A stretch of 64,000 bases of DNA from Flavobacterium sp. HSC-32F16 (GTDB lineage Bacteria; Bacteroidota; Bacteroidia; Flavobacteriales; Flavobacteriaceae). A program made the translations under genes and the position numbers. The notes below the pieces were generated by a model, which saw only the letters and a list, made by a program, of their open reading frames with translations, did not search any database and was not told where the DNA came from. Positions 25,670 through 33,855 of the stretch are shown here, in pieces; the stretch's first letter is position 1, and every line of letters starts with the position of its first letter. The stretch covers positions 1,414,716 to 1,478,715 of the forward strand of contig NZ_JALKAC010000001.1 of the NCBI RefSeq assembly GCF_024171645.1. The letters run 5' to 3'.

Positions 25670-26686
25670 ATGGCTAAAATTAAGTTAGAGTACATTTGGT
25701 TAGATGGATACGAACCAACTCAAAATCTTAGAAGTAAAACTAAAGTTGAAGAACACGAAAATTTCAAAGGAACATTAGAAGAACTTGGAAATTGGTCATT
25801 TGATGGTTCGTCAACAAAACAAGCTGAAGGTGGTTCATCTGACTGTTTGTTAGTTCCTGTTGCAATTTATCCAGATCCAACTCGTATCAACGGATATTTA
25901 GTAATGTCTGAAGTTATGTATGCTGATGGAACTCCACACCCTTCTAACGGAAGAGCTACTATTGATGATGATAATGATGATTTCTGGTTTGGTTTCGAAC
26001 AAGAATATTTCATTATGGACACTAAAACTTTATTGCCATTAGGTTTCCCTGTTGGAGGTTATCCTGCTCCACAAGGTATGTACTACTGCTCTGTAGGTGG
26101 AAAAAACACTCACGGAAGAAAATTAGTAGAAGAACATGCTGATTTATGTATCGCTGCCGGAATCAACTTTGAAGGTATTAACCAAGAGGTTGCCTGCGGA
26201 CAATGGGAATTCCAATTATTCGCTAAAGGTGCTAAAAAAGCCGGAGACGAAATCTGGGTTGCCCGCTACTTATTAGATCGTTTGACTGAAAAATATGGTT
26301 ACTATATCGAATATCACCCAAAACCTCTAGGAGATACTGACTGGAATGGTTCTGGAATGCACGCTAACTTCTCTAACGAGGTGTTAAGAACATGTGGAGA
26401 CCAAGCTACTTACGAAAGAATTTGTGAGGCTTTCCGTCCTGTTACTGCTGAGCACATCGCGGTTTACGGAGCTTACAATGACCAACGTTTAACTGGTAAA
26501 CACGAAACTGCTTCTATCCACGATTTCTCTTATGGAGTTTCAGACAGAGGATGTTCTATCAGAATTCCTTTAATGACAGTTCAAAAAGGATGGAAAGGAT
26601 GGTTGGAAGACAGAAGACCAGCTTCAAACGGAGATCCATACAAAATTGCTGCTAGAATTATCAAAACTGTTAACTCAGCGCTATAA
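25670..26686 (+). CDS. glnII: Type II (eukaryotic-like) glutamine synthetase
   Basis: The 338-residue protein starts LEYIWLDGYEPTQNLRSKTKV, the beta-grasp start of GSII, followed by WSFDGSSTKQAEGGSSDCLLVPVA, WFGFEQEYFIMD, INQEVACGQWEFQ and GSGMHANFSNE, which carry the metal and glutamate ligands. The end block SIHDFSYGVSDRGCSIRIP contains the ATP-site arginine region. GSII forms decamers and lacks the adenylylation site of GSI. Size matches plant and bacterial GSII. It is divergent to GSIII, so the two may answer to nitrogen supply together or in opposition. Confidence 0.94.
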   Translation: MAKIKLEYIWLDGYEPTQNLRSKTKVEEHENFKGTLEELGNWSFDGSSTKQAEGGSSDCLLVPVAIYPDPTRINGYLVMSEVMYADGTPHPSNGRATIDDDNDDFWFGFEQEYFIMDTKTLLPLGFPVGGYPAPQGMYYCSVGGKNTHGRKLVEEHADLCIAAGINFEGINQEVACGQWEFQLFAKGAKKAGDEIWVARYLLDRLTEKYGYYIEYHPKPLGDTDWNGSGMHANFSNEVLRTCGDQATYERICEAFRPVTAEHIAVYGAYNDQRLTGKHETASIHDFSYGVSDRGCSIRIPLMTVQKGWKGWLEDRRPASNGDPYKIAARIIKTVNSAL

Positions 26687-26710
26687 TTCAAAGCTTAAAA
26701 TATATTCTAA

Positions 26711-26742
26711 AAAGTGCCATCGTAATTGCTGGCACTTTTTTT
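26711..26742 (+). terminator. Terminator after the GSII gene
   Basis: Stem AAAGTGCCA / TGGCACTTT with a 10-base loop and T7 tail. Confidence 0.85.
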
Positions 26743-26749
26743 ATATACT

Positions 26750-26781
26750 AAACCCGACAGGTTTTAAAACCTGTCGGGTTT
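26750..26781. repeat. Perfect 32-base palindrome, copy 1
   Basis: The halves AAACCCGACAGGTTTT and AAAACCTGTCGGGTTT are exact reverse complements. A second, nearly identical copy lies at 50449-50481, so this is a dispersed palindromic repeat. The rest of the gap 26782-27009 shows only a -7-like TACCTTTTG close to the terC start. Confidence 0.8.
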
Positions 26782-27009
26782 GTAATGAGATAGATCCAAT
26801 AAACAGATTTACTTTTTTTTGTCATAACTAATTAACACAAAGATCTAACAAACACCAACTGTCAGTTCGAGCGTCCCGAAATTTCAGGAAGAACCCTCTC
26901 ACATTTTGCATATTACATTTCATAAATTAAATTTAAAAGACTTTTCTTATAATTACTTTTTCAGTAAAATTTCATAACTTACCTTTTGTAAATCATTAAA
27001 AAAATCATC

Positions 27010-27987
27010 ATGGTAGTCTGGACTTTGTTTTTACTGGCTGTAGTTTTTATTCTTGCTTTAGATTTAGGTGTATTTAATAAAACACCGCATATTATCAGCA
27101 CCAAAGAAGCCAGTAAATGGACTCTCATTTGGGTTACTTTATCATTTCTATTTTCAGGAGTAATCTATTGGCTTTATACTACAGATTATATTGAAAATCC
27201 TGATGGTTTAGAACCTATGAAAGCCTCTATGAAGTTTATTACAGGTTACTTGATTGAACTTTCATTAAGCGTAGATAACATTTTTGTAATTGCTATTATT
27301 TTTGCTTCATTTAAAATTCCGCAAAAATACCAGCACCGTGTTTTATTCTGGGGAATCCTGGGCGCAATTGTCTTCCGTGGGTTAATGATTTTCTTCGGAG
27401 TAATGTTGATCAACAAATTTACGTGGACTACTTATCTTTTTGGAATCTTTTTAATATTTACAGCCGTAAAAATGTTGTTTTCGGGCGAAGAAGAAGACTT
27501 TCATCCAAAAGATTCTTTTATATATAAGACATTAGGAAAAGTTATACCGATTACATCAGAAATGGATGGAGAGAAATTTTTTATCTCAACCAAAACTGCA
27601 AAAAAAGCAGCAACTCCATTATTTGTAGCTTTAATTGTTATTGAGTTTATGGATGTTTTATTTGCTGTAGACAGCGTTCCGGCAATTCTAGCTATTACTA
27701 AAGATCCGTTTTTAGTATTCAGTTCTAACATTTTTGCGATTCTTGGCTTACGTTCTATGTATTTCTTTCTGGCCAATATGCTGGCAAAATTCAGTTATTT
27801 AGAATACAGTTTAGTAGCCATTTTAGCTTTTGTTGGATTAAAAATGCTTTTACACGATTTCATTCAGGTTCCGGAATGGGCTTCTTTAGGATTCATCGCA
27901 CTTTCGCTTTTAGTAGGAATCTTAGTTTCTCTTAAATTCGGAAAAGAAAAAGAACTAACTGATTCTGATTTAGATCAGCCATTATAA
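27010..27987 (+). CDS. TerC-family integral membrane protein
   Basis: The 325-residue protein has about eight to nine helices and the acidic membrane motifs of TerC/Alx: LALDLGVFN near the start, GYLIELSLSVDNIFVIAIIF and VIEFMDVLFAVDSVPAILAIT. The family takes part in metal (manganese) handling and in loading metal on exported proteins; tellurite resistance is the historic label. A charged loop of about 40 residues lies in the middle (FSGEEEDFHPKD). Single gene with its own terminator. Confidence 0.9.
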   Translation: MVVWTLFLLAVVFILALDLGVFNKTPHIISTKEASKWTLIWVTLSFLFSGVIYWLYTTDYIENPDGLEPMKASMKFITGYLIELSLSVDNIFVIAIIFASFKIPQKYQHRVLFWGILGAIVFRGLMIFFGVMLINKFTWTTYLFGIFLIFTAVKMLFSGEEEDFHPKDSFIYKTLGKVIPITSEMDGEKFFISTKTAKKAATPLFVALIVIEFMDVLFAVDSVPAILAITKDPFLVFSSNIFAILGLRSMYFFLANMLAKFSYLEYSLVAILAFVGLKMLLHDFIQVPEWASLGFIALSLLVGILVSLKFGKEKELTDSDLDQPL

Positions 27988-28002
27988 TATATTAGTATAT
28001 AA

Positions 28003-28033
28003 AAAAAAGGAAATCTTACGATTTCCTTTTTTT
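28003..28033. terminator. Bidirectional terminator between terC and a convergent gene
   Basis: Stem AAAAAAAGGAAATC / GATTTCCTTTTTTT with a 4-base loop, placed between two convergent genes. Confidence 0.8.
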
Positions 28034-28055
28034 ATGTTTTTATTAATTCCAATAA

Positions 28056-28580
28056 TTAATTCAATTGTTTAACATTACTATCGTCAATGTTATATTTTTT
28101 AATTACAGCATCGTAATCAGAATAATCAGGCTTATTTACCGATTTGCTAGTAGTAGAAAAATCACCTGGAACTATTACAATTCTAAAAGTTTGATTATTT
28201 AAGAATTCAGGCGTTAATGATAAATCATAATTTCCACCAGCATAAATTGTAAAATCCTGCTTACTAAAATCAAAATCATAATCTAATTCCCCTCTTGAAG
28301 TATATAAAGTTCTCGGTATCTGCTGCCAAATTGGTGTATTAGAATTAATTGTACCAGTTAGTCTATAAATCAAAATAACGTCAGATTCAACAATTGTTGG
28401 AGTTAGTTCTTCATAAATATTATAACCATCTTCTACATTATAACCAAAACTTATATTTTTTAGTTCAAAAACTTCTCCAACTACATTAACTCCATCTCTT
28501 CCCGGAGGCCCTTCCGGCCCTTCACAGCTTGTAAAAGCAATTAATCCAACAACTGCGAATAGTGTAAGTATCTTTTTCAT
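28056..28580 (-). CDS. Small lipoprotein with a collagen-like GPEGPPGRDG segment
   Basis: The ATG at 28580 starts a standard lipoprotein signal (MKKILTLFAVVGLIAFTSC, Cys19); an upstream in-frame ATG at 28622 would spoil it. The mature protein (about 155 residues) begins EGPEGPPGRDGVNVVGEVFEL, a short collagen-like Gly-x-y run seen at the start of many Bacteroidota lipoproteins, and continues as a beta-rich domain. Function is unknown. It is probably attached to the outer membrane. Confidence 0.7.
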   Translation of the reverse strand: MKKILTLFAVVGLIAFTSCEGPEGPPGRDGVNVVGEVFELKNISFGYNVEDGYNIYEELTPTIVESDVILIYRLTGTINSNTPIWQQIPRTLYTSRGELDYDFDFSKQDFTIYAGGNYDLSLTPEFLNNQTFRIVIVPGDFSTTSKSVNKPDYSDYDAVIKKYNIDDSNVKQLN

Positions 28581-28671
28581 AATATTATCTTTTTTAAGGT
28601 TTGTACTATAAAGGTATTCCAAAAATCAAACCAAAAAAAATCTAAAGGTTTAAAAATTTGATATTTTTCAT

Positions 28672-29541
28672 TTACTTTTTGGTAACTAATTGATTTTTAA
28701 GCAGAATTTTATTAAAAAACAAAACATGATACGGCAATGAATTTTCCCAATACTCCCAAGTATGAGCGCCTGGTCGTTCCGTATAATCATGCTCTACCTT
28801 ATTATATACTAATCTTCGGTGTAATTCTCTGTTTGGTTCTATTAGAAAATCGTCTACACCGCAATCTATAACTAAAGGTAATTTATTGGTTTTTATTTTA
28901 TCAAGCATTCCCATAACAGCGTGCTGCGCATATAATTCAGAACTGTCGCTTTTATCTCCAAAAACGGGCTGCATTAATTTTACAACCTGGGCCGAAGATT
29001 CACGATTAAGCATTGTACTCATATCTACTGCCCCGCTCATACTTCCGGCAGCACAAAATAAATCAGGGTGTCTGGCTGATAAATACAAAGCGCCGTGTCC
29101 GCCCATAGAAAGACCTGTAATTACTCTTCCGTTTCTATTGCTGATTGTTCGATAGGTTTTATCTACTTTTTGAATTACTTCCTGCGTAATAAAAGTTTCA
29201 AACTGACTGCCTTTATTTACCGGACTATCCAGATAAAAACTAAAAGTTTCACCTTCGGGCATTACAATAATAAGATTATATTGATCTGATAAACTTTGAA
29301 CCAGTTTTTTGTTTGGCGTATTTTTTAACCAATCGCTAAAATGTCCGTAGGCACCGTGCAATAAATACATTACCGGAAAAGCGGTTTTACTTTTAGAATA
29401 AGAATTTGGCAGCACTACAGCGGCTTTATAAGTTTTACTCATAGCTGTACTTGCAATTTGTAAGGTATCTACTTTTGCTGCGTATGACATTGACGAAACA
29501 CACAGAAAAACGGCGAATACTAAAAATTTAAGGTTTTTCAT
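28672..29541 (-). CDS. Secreted alpha/beta-hydrolase, esterase D-like
   Basis: The 289-residue protein has a signal peptide (FLCVSSMSYA). The fold is of the putative esterase family: FPVMYLLHGAYGHFSDW with the oxyanion region, GRVITGLSMGGHGALYLSARHPDLF with the nucleophile serine, an acid near VIDCGVDDFLIE and the final histidine in PGAHTWEYWENSLPYH. Relatives include feruloyl esterases, mycolyltransferase-like proteins and S-formylglutathione hydrolase. Secretion argues for a polymer or ester substrate outside the cytoplasm. Confidence 0.86.
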   Translation of the reverse strand: MKNLKFLVFAVFLCVSSMSYAAKVDTLQIASTAMSKTYKAAVVLPNSYSKSKTAFPVMYLLHGAYGHFSDWLKNTPNKKLVQSLSDQYNLIIVMPEGETFSFYLDSPVNKGSQFETFITQEVIQKVDKTYRTISNRNGRVITGLSMGGHGALYLSARHPDLFCAAGSMSGAVDMSTMLNRESSAQVVKLMQPVFGDKSDSSELYAQHAVMGMLDKIKTNKLPLVIDCGVDDFLIEPNRELHRRLVYNKVEHDYTERPGAHTWEYWENSLPYHVLFFNKILLKNQLVTKK

Positions 29542-29702
29542 TTTGATAGTTATTTTTTCGGTTAAAGGAATGTAAATATACTTTTTTCCGAATAACTATA
29601 CGAAAAATCCGACCAGCTTTTCACTAATCGGATTACGAGGTATGCTGTATTTTTGCCACAGATTAAAATGATCCTGATGGCAATTTTCTATAAAAAGTTG
29701 AC

Positions 29703-29864
29703 TTGCCACGAATTACACAAATCCCTTTTTTAATTTAATTTATAAACTGGGTCCTAATTTTTTTTTAATCAACAGCACAAAATCTTTCTAATCCTTTAAT
29801 GAATAGCAAAAGATGTTTAATATTTTCACAATCAATTCGTGTAAATTTGTGTAATTCGCGGCAG
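29703..29864. repeat. Inverted repeat in the esterase-araC gap
   Basis: TTGCCACGAATTACACAAAT at 29703-29722 and ATTTGTGTAATTCGCGGCA at 29845-29863 are near-exact reverse complements about 120 bases apart. The sequence between is AT-rich without a gene. No transposase is visible. Confidence 0.55.
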
Positions 29865-29875
29865 CAGAAAACCTA

Positions 29876-30748
29876 TTAACTAATTATAATTTTATGCTCG
29901 AGGCGGTACTGCGATGCGCTTTTTCCAGTATATTGCTTAAACGATTTACTAAAGTGGCTGAAATTATTAAAACCGCTTTCGTAGCATACTTCATTAATAC
30001 TTATTGGTTTTTCGGCCAAAAGTTTTGAAGCATGTACCAAACGATATTCATTTACAAACTCCGTAAAGGTTTTATTAGATATCTTTTTGAAATAACGACA
30101 AAACGAAGGAGTTGTCATACTTACCAAACTGGAAACCTCGTCGATAGCAATGGACTGCTGAAAATTATCTTTTACGAAATTAAAAACAACATTCATACGA
30201 TCGTTATCCTGAGTTTGAAGTTCCATTGCAAAGCCATCTGCATTCAGCATCGTATATTCTTCAGACGAATCTAATTCATCTAAAATACTTAAAAGTGTCA
30301 GCAGACGTTCGAATGGAAGCTGATGCTCCATCATTTCAATCTTTTTTCCTATATGTTTTTTTGTTTCGCCTCCAAAAGCAATTCCGCCTTTAGACTGACT
30401 CAAAACATTTTGAATCTTTCTCATTTCCGGTACTCCAAAAAAGCCATTCCCTAAAAATTCAGGTTTAATATGAATAACCGTTTCGTTTACATTTCCCGTT
30501 TGTTCGTTCGTAAAACCGCAATGCGGTAAGTTAGAGCCTATCAGAATCAAACTACCATTTGTGTAATAGGAAACATGGCTTCCTATTTGTCTTTTTCCTG
30601 CCCCGCCGTTTATATAAACCAACTCAATCTCAGGATGATAATGCCATAAATGAGCTTTGCTATTGGTCTTTTCGGCGTGTTTTGTGTAGGTAAAAGAACT
30701 TCCGTATGAGTTAGTTATCACTTCAAGAGCTGGGGCAATTGTCTTCAT
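29876..30748 (-). CDS. AraC-family regulator with N-terminal cupin domain
   Basis: The 290-residue protein has a cupin-like sensor domain in residues 30-130 (HLWHYHPEIELVYINGGAGKR, GSLILIGSNLPHCG). Two helix-turn-helix motifs occupy residues 190-290 (IDEVSSLVSMTTPSFCRYFKKISNKTFTEFVNEYRLVHA and INEVCYESGFNNFSHFSKSFKQYTGKSASQYR). Such proteins sense a small ligand, often a sugar, and bind DNA. A copy of the 59-base element that also precedes three paralogous genes downstream lies 33 bases upstream of its start, so it may control that array and itself; this is inference from position. Confidence 0.88.
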   Translation of the reverse strand: MKTIAPALEVITNSYGSSFTYTKHAEKTNSKAHLWHYHPEIELVYINGGAGKRQIGSHVSYYTNGSLILIGSNLPHCGFTNEQTGNVNETVIHIKPEFLGNGFFGVPEMRKIQNVLSQSKGGIAFGGETKKHIGKKIEMMEHQLPFERLLTLLSILDELDSSEEYTMLNADGFAMELQTQDNDRMNVVFNFVKDNFQQSIAIDEVSSLVSMTTPSFCRYFKKISNKTFTEFVNEYRLVHASKLLAEKPISINEVCYESGFNNFSHFSKSFKQYTGKSASQYRLEHKIIIS

Positions 30749-30780
30749 GATAAATCCTTTTAAAAAATAATAGCAAATTT

Positions 30781-30839
30781 AACAAAAATACCTAATATAA
30801 TTTAAAAATTAACCTATAACGGTTTCGCAAATGAGAATT
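30781..30839 (+). promoter_or_regulatory. Conserved 59-base upstream element, copy 1
   Basis: Its core TTAACCTATAACGGTTTCG, containing AACC-N6-GGTT, and the trailing AAATGAGAAT match three other copies at 31042, 32126 and 32919. This copy is beside the araC start and has no gene at the usual distance downstream on the plus strand. The rest of the 450-base gap holds copy 2 and AT-rich DNA. Confidence 0.6.
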
Positions 30840-31041
30840 TTTCATCAAAATAACTAAAATAGCAATTTTGCAAAAGCTTAAAACCGTCTAAATTTTAAAC
30901 GACCAATATTTTTATTCGTGATTTTTTTAATATATCGTATTAAATCGACCATTTTTATAGACATTTAGTATTTCTGTAAGAATATTAGACGTTTCATACA
31001 AATCTTAACATATAGAATATTTGAAAAATAATAGCGTAATT

Positions 31042-31171
31042 AACAAAAACACCTAAAATAATTCAAATTTTAACCTATAACGGTTTCGTAAATGAGAATA
31101 TAGCACATAAATTGGAAAATAGAGTTGATATAAAAATGACATAACCAGAGTAATTTTACATCAGAGAATTA
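31042..31171 (+). promoter_or_regulatory. Conserved upstream module of paralog 1 (element copy 2 plus promoter)
   Basis: The 59-base element (31042-31100) is followed by a conserved TAATTTTACATCAGAG starting at 31151, which fits a -7 box (TAnnTTTA). A TTG stands 23 bases upstream of that box, fitting the -33 spacing. The start codon is 48 bases beyond the box; the distances are the same in the other two modules. Confidence 0.6.
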
Positions 31172-31198
31172 GAGATATAATTTTAAAAAACAAATACT

Positions 31199-31600
31199 AT
31201 GAAAAAGATTGTAAAATTAAGTTTAGTATGTGCAGTACTTTTATCAGGTTTCAGCACTTATGCGATTGATGGAAATGAGGACTTTAATCTTCATGTATTA
31301 AAAAACGGAAAAAATATCACTTTTGGTCTTAACCAATTGCAAAAAGCAAAATTGGCTATTTACGATAAAGAAGGTACATTATTCTATTCTGAAAATGCTT
31401 CAGGTAAAGATGGAATTTTAAGAACCTTCAACTTACAAGATTTTCCTGATGGAACTTATTTCTTAGAAGTTGAAGACAATGCTAAAAAAGTGAGATACGA
31501 AATCAATGTAAATAATGAAGTTACAACTTTATCTTCAAAAGCAATATCATCAGTATACAAACCTGTATCTGAAAAAAATACAAGCGTAGCAGTACGCTAA
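31199..31600 (+). CDS. Small secreted protein, paralog 1 of a four-gene array
   Basis: The 133-residue protein has a signal peptide (LSLVCAVLLSGFSTYA) and a mature N-terminus IDGNEDFNLHVL shared by the paralogs. The body reads as a beta sandwich: FGLNQLQKAKLAIYDKEGTLFYSENASGKDGILRTF, then DFPDGTYFLEVED. This resembles Ig-like/T9SS C-terminal-domain folds and the DUF3244-type secreted proteins of Bacteroidota, but is short and free-standing. It ends NTSVAVR. Function is unknown. Near-identical flanks in the array suggest recent duplication and shared control. Confidence 0.8.
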   Translation: MKKIVKLSLVCAVLLSGFSTYAIDGNEDFNLHVLKNGKNITFGLNQLQKAKLAIYDKEGTLFYSENASGKDGILRTFNLQDFPDGTYFLEVEDNAKKVRYEINVNNEVTTLSSKAISSVYKPVSEKNTSVAVR

Positions 31601-31670
31601 ACAAGTTATACTTCTCATAAGTATAAAACTAAGGTTAGATAGTTAGTAAAGTTAAAAACGAAAGTTTTAA

Positions 31671-31706
31671 AAACAGCTCTTTGTGGTTATTGGGCTGTTT
31701 TTTTTT
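31671..31706 (+). terminator. Terminator of array unit 1
   Basis: Stem AAACAGCTC / GGGCTGTTT with T8, preceded by the conserved 3' stretch GGTTAGATAGTTAGTAAAG also seen in units 2 and 3. Confidence 0.75.
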
Positions 31707-31756
31707 GCTCTATACTTTTTTGAAGTTTAGATTGCATAGTTTAGGTTTTTGATTTT

Positions 31757-32000
31757 TTGCCGATATCTATAATATTCTATATTCCTATTGATTTCAAATA
31801 CAGGAAAAAGATTAAAATACTACATTGTGAATATATGGCGCCACAACAGTTGAAACCGTTGGTTGTATTTCTTTTGGTTGCGCTTATATTAAAAACAATA
31901 CACTTCAATTTAAAATCGAATTTCAAATATTGCCTGTGGTTTCAACCATAGGAACAAAGATTGGAATACTACATTTTGATTGGAAACTGCTGGCTGTTTT
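31757..32000. repeat. Palindrome-rich spacer between array units 1 and 2
   Basis: Short palindromes (CAACAGTTGAAACCGTTGGTTG and GTGGTTTCAACCAT) and a repeated phrase with AATACTACATT appear twice. They resemble the TTGAAACCAC family at 36.7 kb. Short open frames here show no protein-like features. Confidence 0.45.
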
Positions 32001-32125
32001 TTTATCTGATTGCCCATATTTTGATACTATTTTTTTTCAAACAGCTTATCACTTTATACCTATATATAAGGTATAAAATCCATGTGAAGTAATTTGCAAA
32101 AACGTTGAAAAATAATAACCGAATT

Positions 32126-32255
32126 AACGAAAACGATAAATATAATTCAAATTTTAACCTATAACGGTTTCGTAAATGAGAATACAGCATAGAAATAGGA
32201 AAACAGGGATGATAAAAAAAACATACATCTGAAGTAATTTTACATCAGAGAATTA
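32126..32255 (+). promoter_or_regulatory. Conserved upstream module of paralog 2 (element copy 3 plus promoter)
   Basis: Element at 32126-32184 and -7-like TAATTTTACATCAGAG from 32235, at the same spacing to the start codon (48 bases) as in unit 1. Confidence 0.6.
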
Positions 32256-32282
32256 GATATAAAAACATAAAAACAAAATAGT

Positions 32283-32645
32283 ATGAAAAAGAATTTAAAA
32301 TTGAGTTTAGTATGTGCTGTACTTTTATCAGGATTAAGTACTTATGCAATTGACGGAGGTAACGCTTTTAACTTGCACGTTTTAAAAGCAAATGGAAAAA
32401 TGATCACTTTTGCTTTAAATCAGGTTCAAAAAGCAAGCATTAGTATATACGACAAAAACGGAAGTTTGATTTATTCTGAAAAAGCTACCGGAAAAGAAGG
32501 TATTTTAAGAACATTCAGTTTAGAAGAATTTCCAGAAGGAACTTATTTCCTTGAAATCGAAGACAACTTCAAAAAAGCAAGACACGAAATTAAGATTACA
32601 GGCGAATCTTCTGTTTTGTCTTCAAAAGCACTTTCAGGATTTTAA
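32283..32645 (+). CDS. Small secreted protein, paralog 2, C-terminally shortened by a frameshift
   Basis: The protein has the array signal peptide (LSLVCAVLLSGLSTYA) and the same beta-rich body (FALNQVQKASISIYDKNGSLIYSEKATGKEGILRTFSLEEFPEGTYFLEIED). It stops at KALSGF after 120 residues. Reading one T fewer in the T4 run at 32640-32643 would continue FNKQISANNINAAMR to a stop at 32688, which aligns with the last 15 residues of paralogs 1 and 3. So the tail was probably lost by a single-base insertion; the rest is intact and may still be functional. Confidence 0.8.
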   Translation: MKKNLKLSLVCAVLLSGLSTYAIDGGNAFNLHVLKANGKMITFALNQVQKASISIYDKNGSLIYSEKATGKEGILRTFSLEEFPEGTYFLEIEDNFKKARHEIKITGESSVLSSKALSGF

Positions 32646-32760
32646 TAAGCAGATTTCTGCAAACAATATAAACGCAGCAATGCGTTGAAAAATTTATACT
32701 CGCATACAGTATAAGAATGAGGTTAGATAGTTAGTAAAGTTTAAAAACGAAAGTTTTAGA

Positions 32761-32794
32761 AACAGCTCTTTGTGGTTATTGAGCTGTTTTTTTT
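32761..32794 (+). terminator. Terminator of array unit 2
   Basis: Stem AACAGCTC / GAGCTGTT with T8; nearly identical to those of units 1 and 3. Confidence 0.75.
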
Positions 32795-32918
32795 GTGCTT
32801 TACTTTTGGGTAAAAATAAATTAATACTTCGCTCCTGTTTTTCTTCAAATATTACGAAATTGTAAGATAAAGGTAAAATTACATTTTTATAAAAACGTTG
32901 AAAAAAAATAATCGAATT

Positions 32919-33048
32919 AACAAAAACGATAAATATAATTCAAATTTTAACCTATAACGGTTTCGTAAATGAGAATACAGCATCGAAATAAGAAAATAGA
33001 GCAGATACTTTTTTTGTAGTCCTTAAGTACTTTTACATCAGAGAATTA
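32919..33048 (+). promoter_or_regulatory. Conserved upstream module of paralog 3 (element copy 4 plus promoter)
   Basis: Element at 32919-32977 and -7-like TACTTTTACATCAGAG from 33028. Spacing to the start codon is 47 bases, against 48 in the other two. Confidence 0.6.
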
Positions 33049-33074
33049 AACTAATAATTTAAAAACTAAGAACT

Positions 33075-33479
33075 ATGAAAAAGATTTTAAAATTGAGTTT
33101 AGTATGTGCAGTACTTTTCACAGGAAGTACATATGCAATTGATGGGAATGAAGATTTTAATCTTCATGTAATAAAAGCAAACGGAAAGCTTATAACATTT
33201 GCGATCAATAAAGTGCAAAAAGCAAACCTGGCAATTTACGACAAAGACGGATCTTTAATTTATTCTGAAACTGCTTCAGGTAAAGATGGAATTTTAAGAA
33301 CCTTCAGCTTAGAAGAATTTCCGGAAGGAACTTACTTTTTAGAAGCCGAAGACAATGTAAAAAAAGTGAGACATGAAATTACAATTACTGATGATGCAAC
33401 TGTATTATCTTCAAAAGCAATTTCATCAGTTTATAAAGCAGGATATGCTGCAAAAAATACAAGCGTAGCAGTGCGCTAA
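33075..33479 (+). CDS. Small secreted protein, paralog 3
   Basis: The 134-residue protein has a signal peptide (LSLVCAVLFTGSTYA) and mature start IDGNEDFNLHVIKANGK. The body is the array beta domain (FAINKVQKANLAIYDKDGSLIYSETASGKDGILRTFSLEEFPEGTYFLEAED) and it keeps the full tail ending NTSVAVR. It is closest to paralogs 1 and 2. Nothing in the sequence indicates an enzyme; an envelope or matrix role is a guess. Confidence 0.8.
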   Translation: MKKILKLSLVCAVLFTGSTYAIDGNEDFNLHVIKANGKLITFAINKVQKANLAIYDKDGSLIYSETASGKDGILRTFSLEEFPEGTYFLEAEDNVKKVRHEITITDDATVLSSKAISSVYKAGYAAKNTSVAVR

Positions 33480-33552
33480 AAAAGTTATACTTTCTCATAA
33501 AAGTATAAATAAGGTTAGATAGTTAGTAAAGTTAAAACTGTGATTGTTTTAA

Positions 33553-33587
33553 AAACAGCTCTTTGTGGTTATTGAGCTGTTTTTTTA
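33553..33587 (+). terminator. Terminator of array unit 3
   Basis: Stem AAACAGCTC / GAGCTGTTT with T7, third copy of the unit-specific terminator. The remaining gap to 33855 is AT-rich and lacks the 59-base element. Confidence 0.75.
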
Positions 33588-33855
33588 TGCCCTATTTTAA
33601 CATAAAAAAATCAGTTTTTAATTTTTTTGAAAAAGTATTCTTAATAAATCTATACAACTGGTTTTTACACCCAAAAAAAAGTTCAAAAAAAATAAATCCG
33701 AAAGCCCCGTATTTACGTACATAGCGTAGACAAAACACAGAAATAGTTTTAATTCAGCATTTTAAGTGTCAAAAAAGACGTTTTTTTTGCTAAAAATTAA
33801 ATTTGTATTTGTAGTTTTGAACGTTCCACATTTAGTAATAAACATTAAAAAAAAC

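Noticed and set aside
31757..31951. 64-residue open frame between array units 1 and 2
   Set aside because: It lies in palindrome-rich repeat DNA, has no protein-like features and no neighbour support.
32002..32190. 62-residue frame on the minus strand
   Set aside because: It overlaps the conserved 59-base control element; its sequence is explained by that element.
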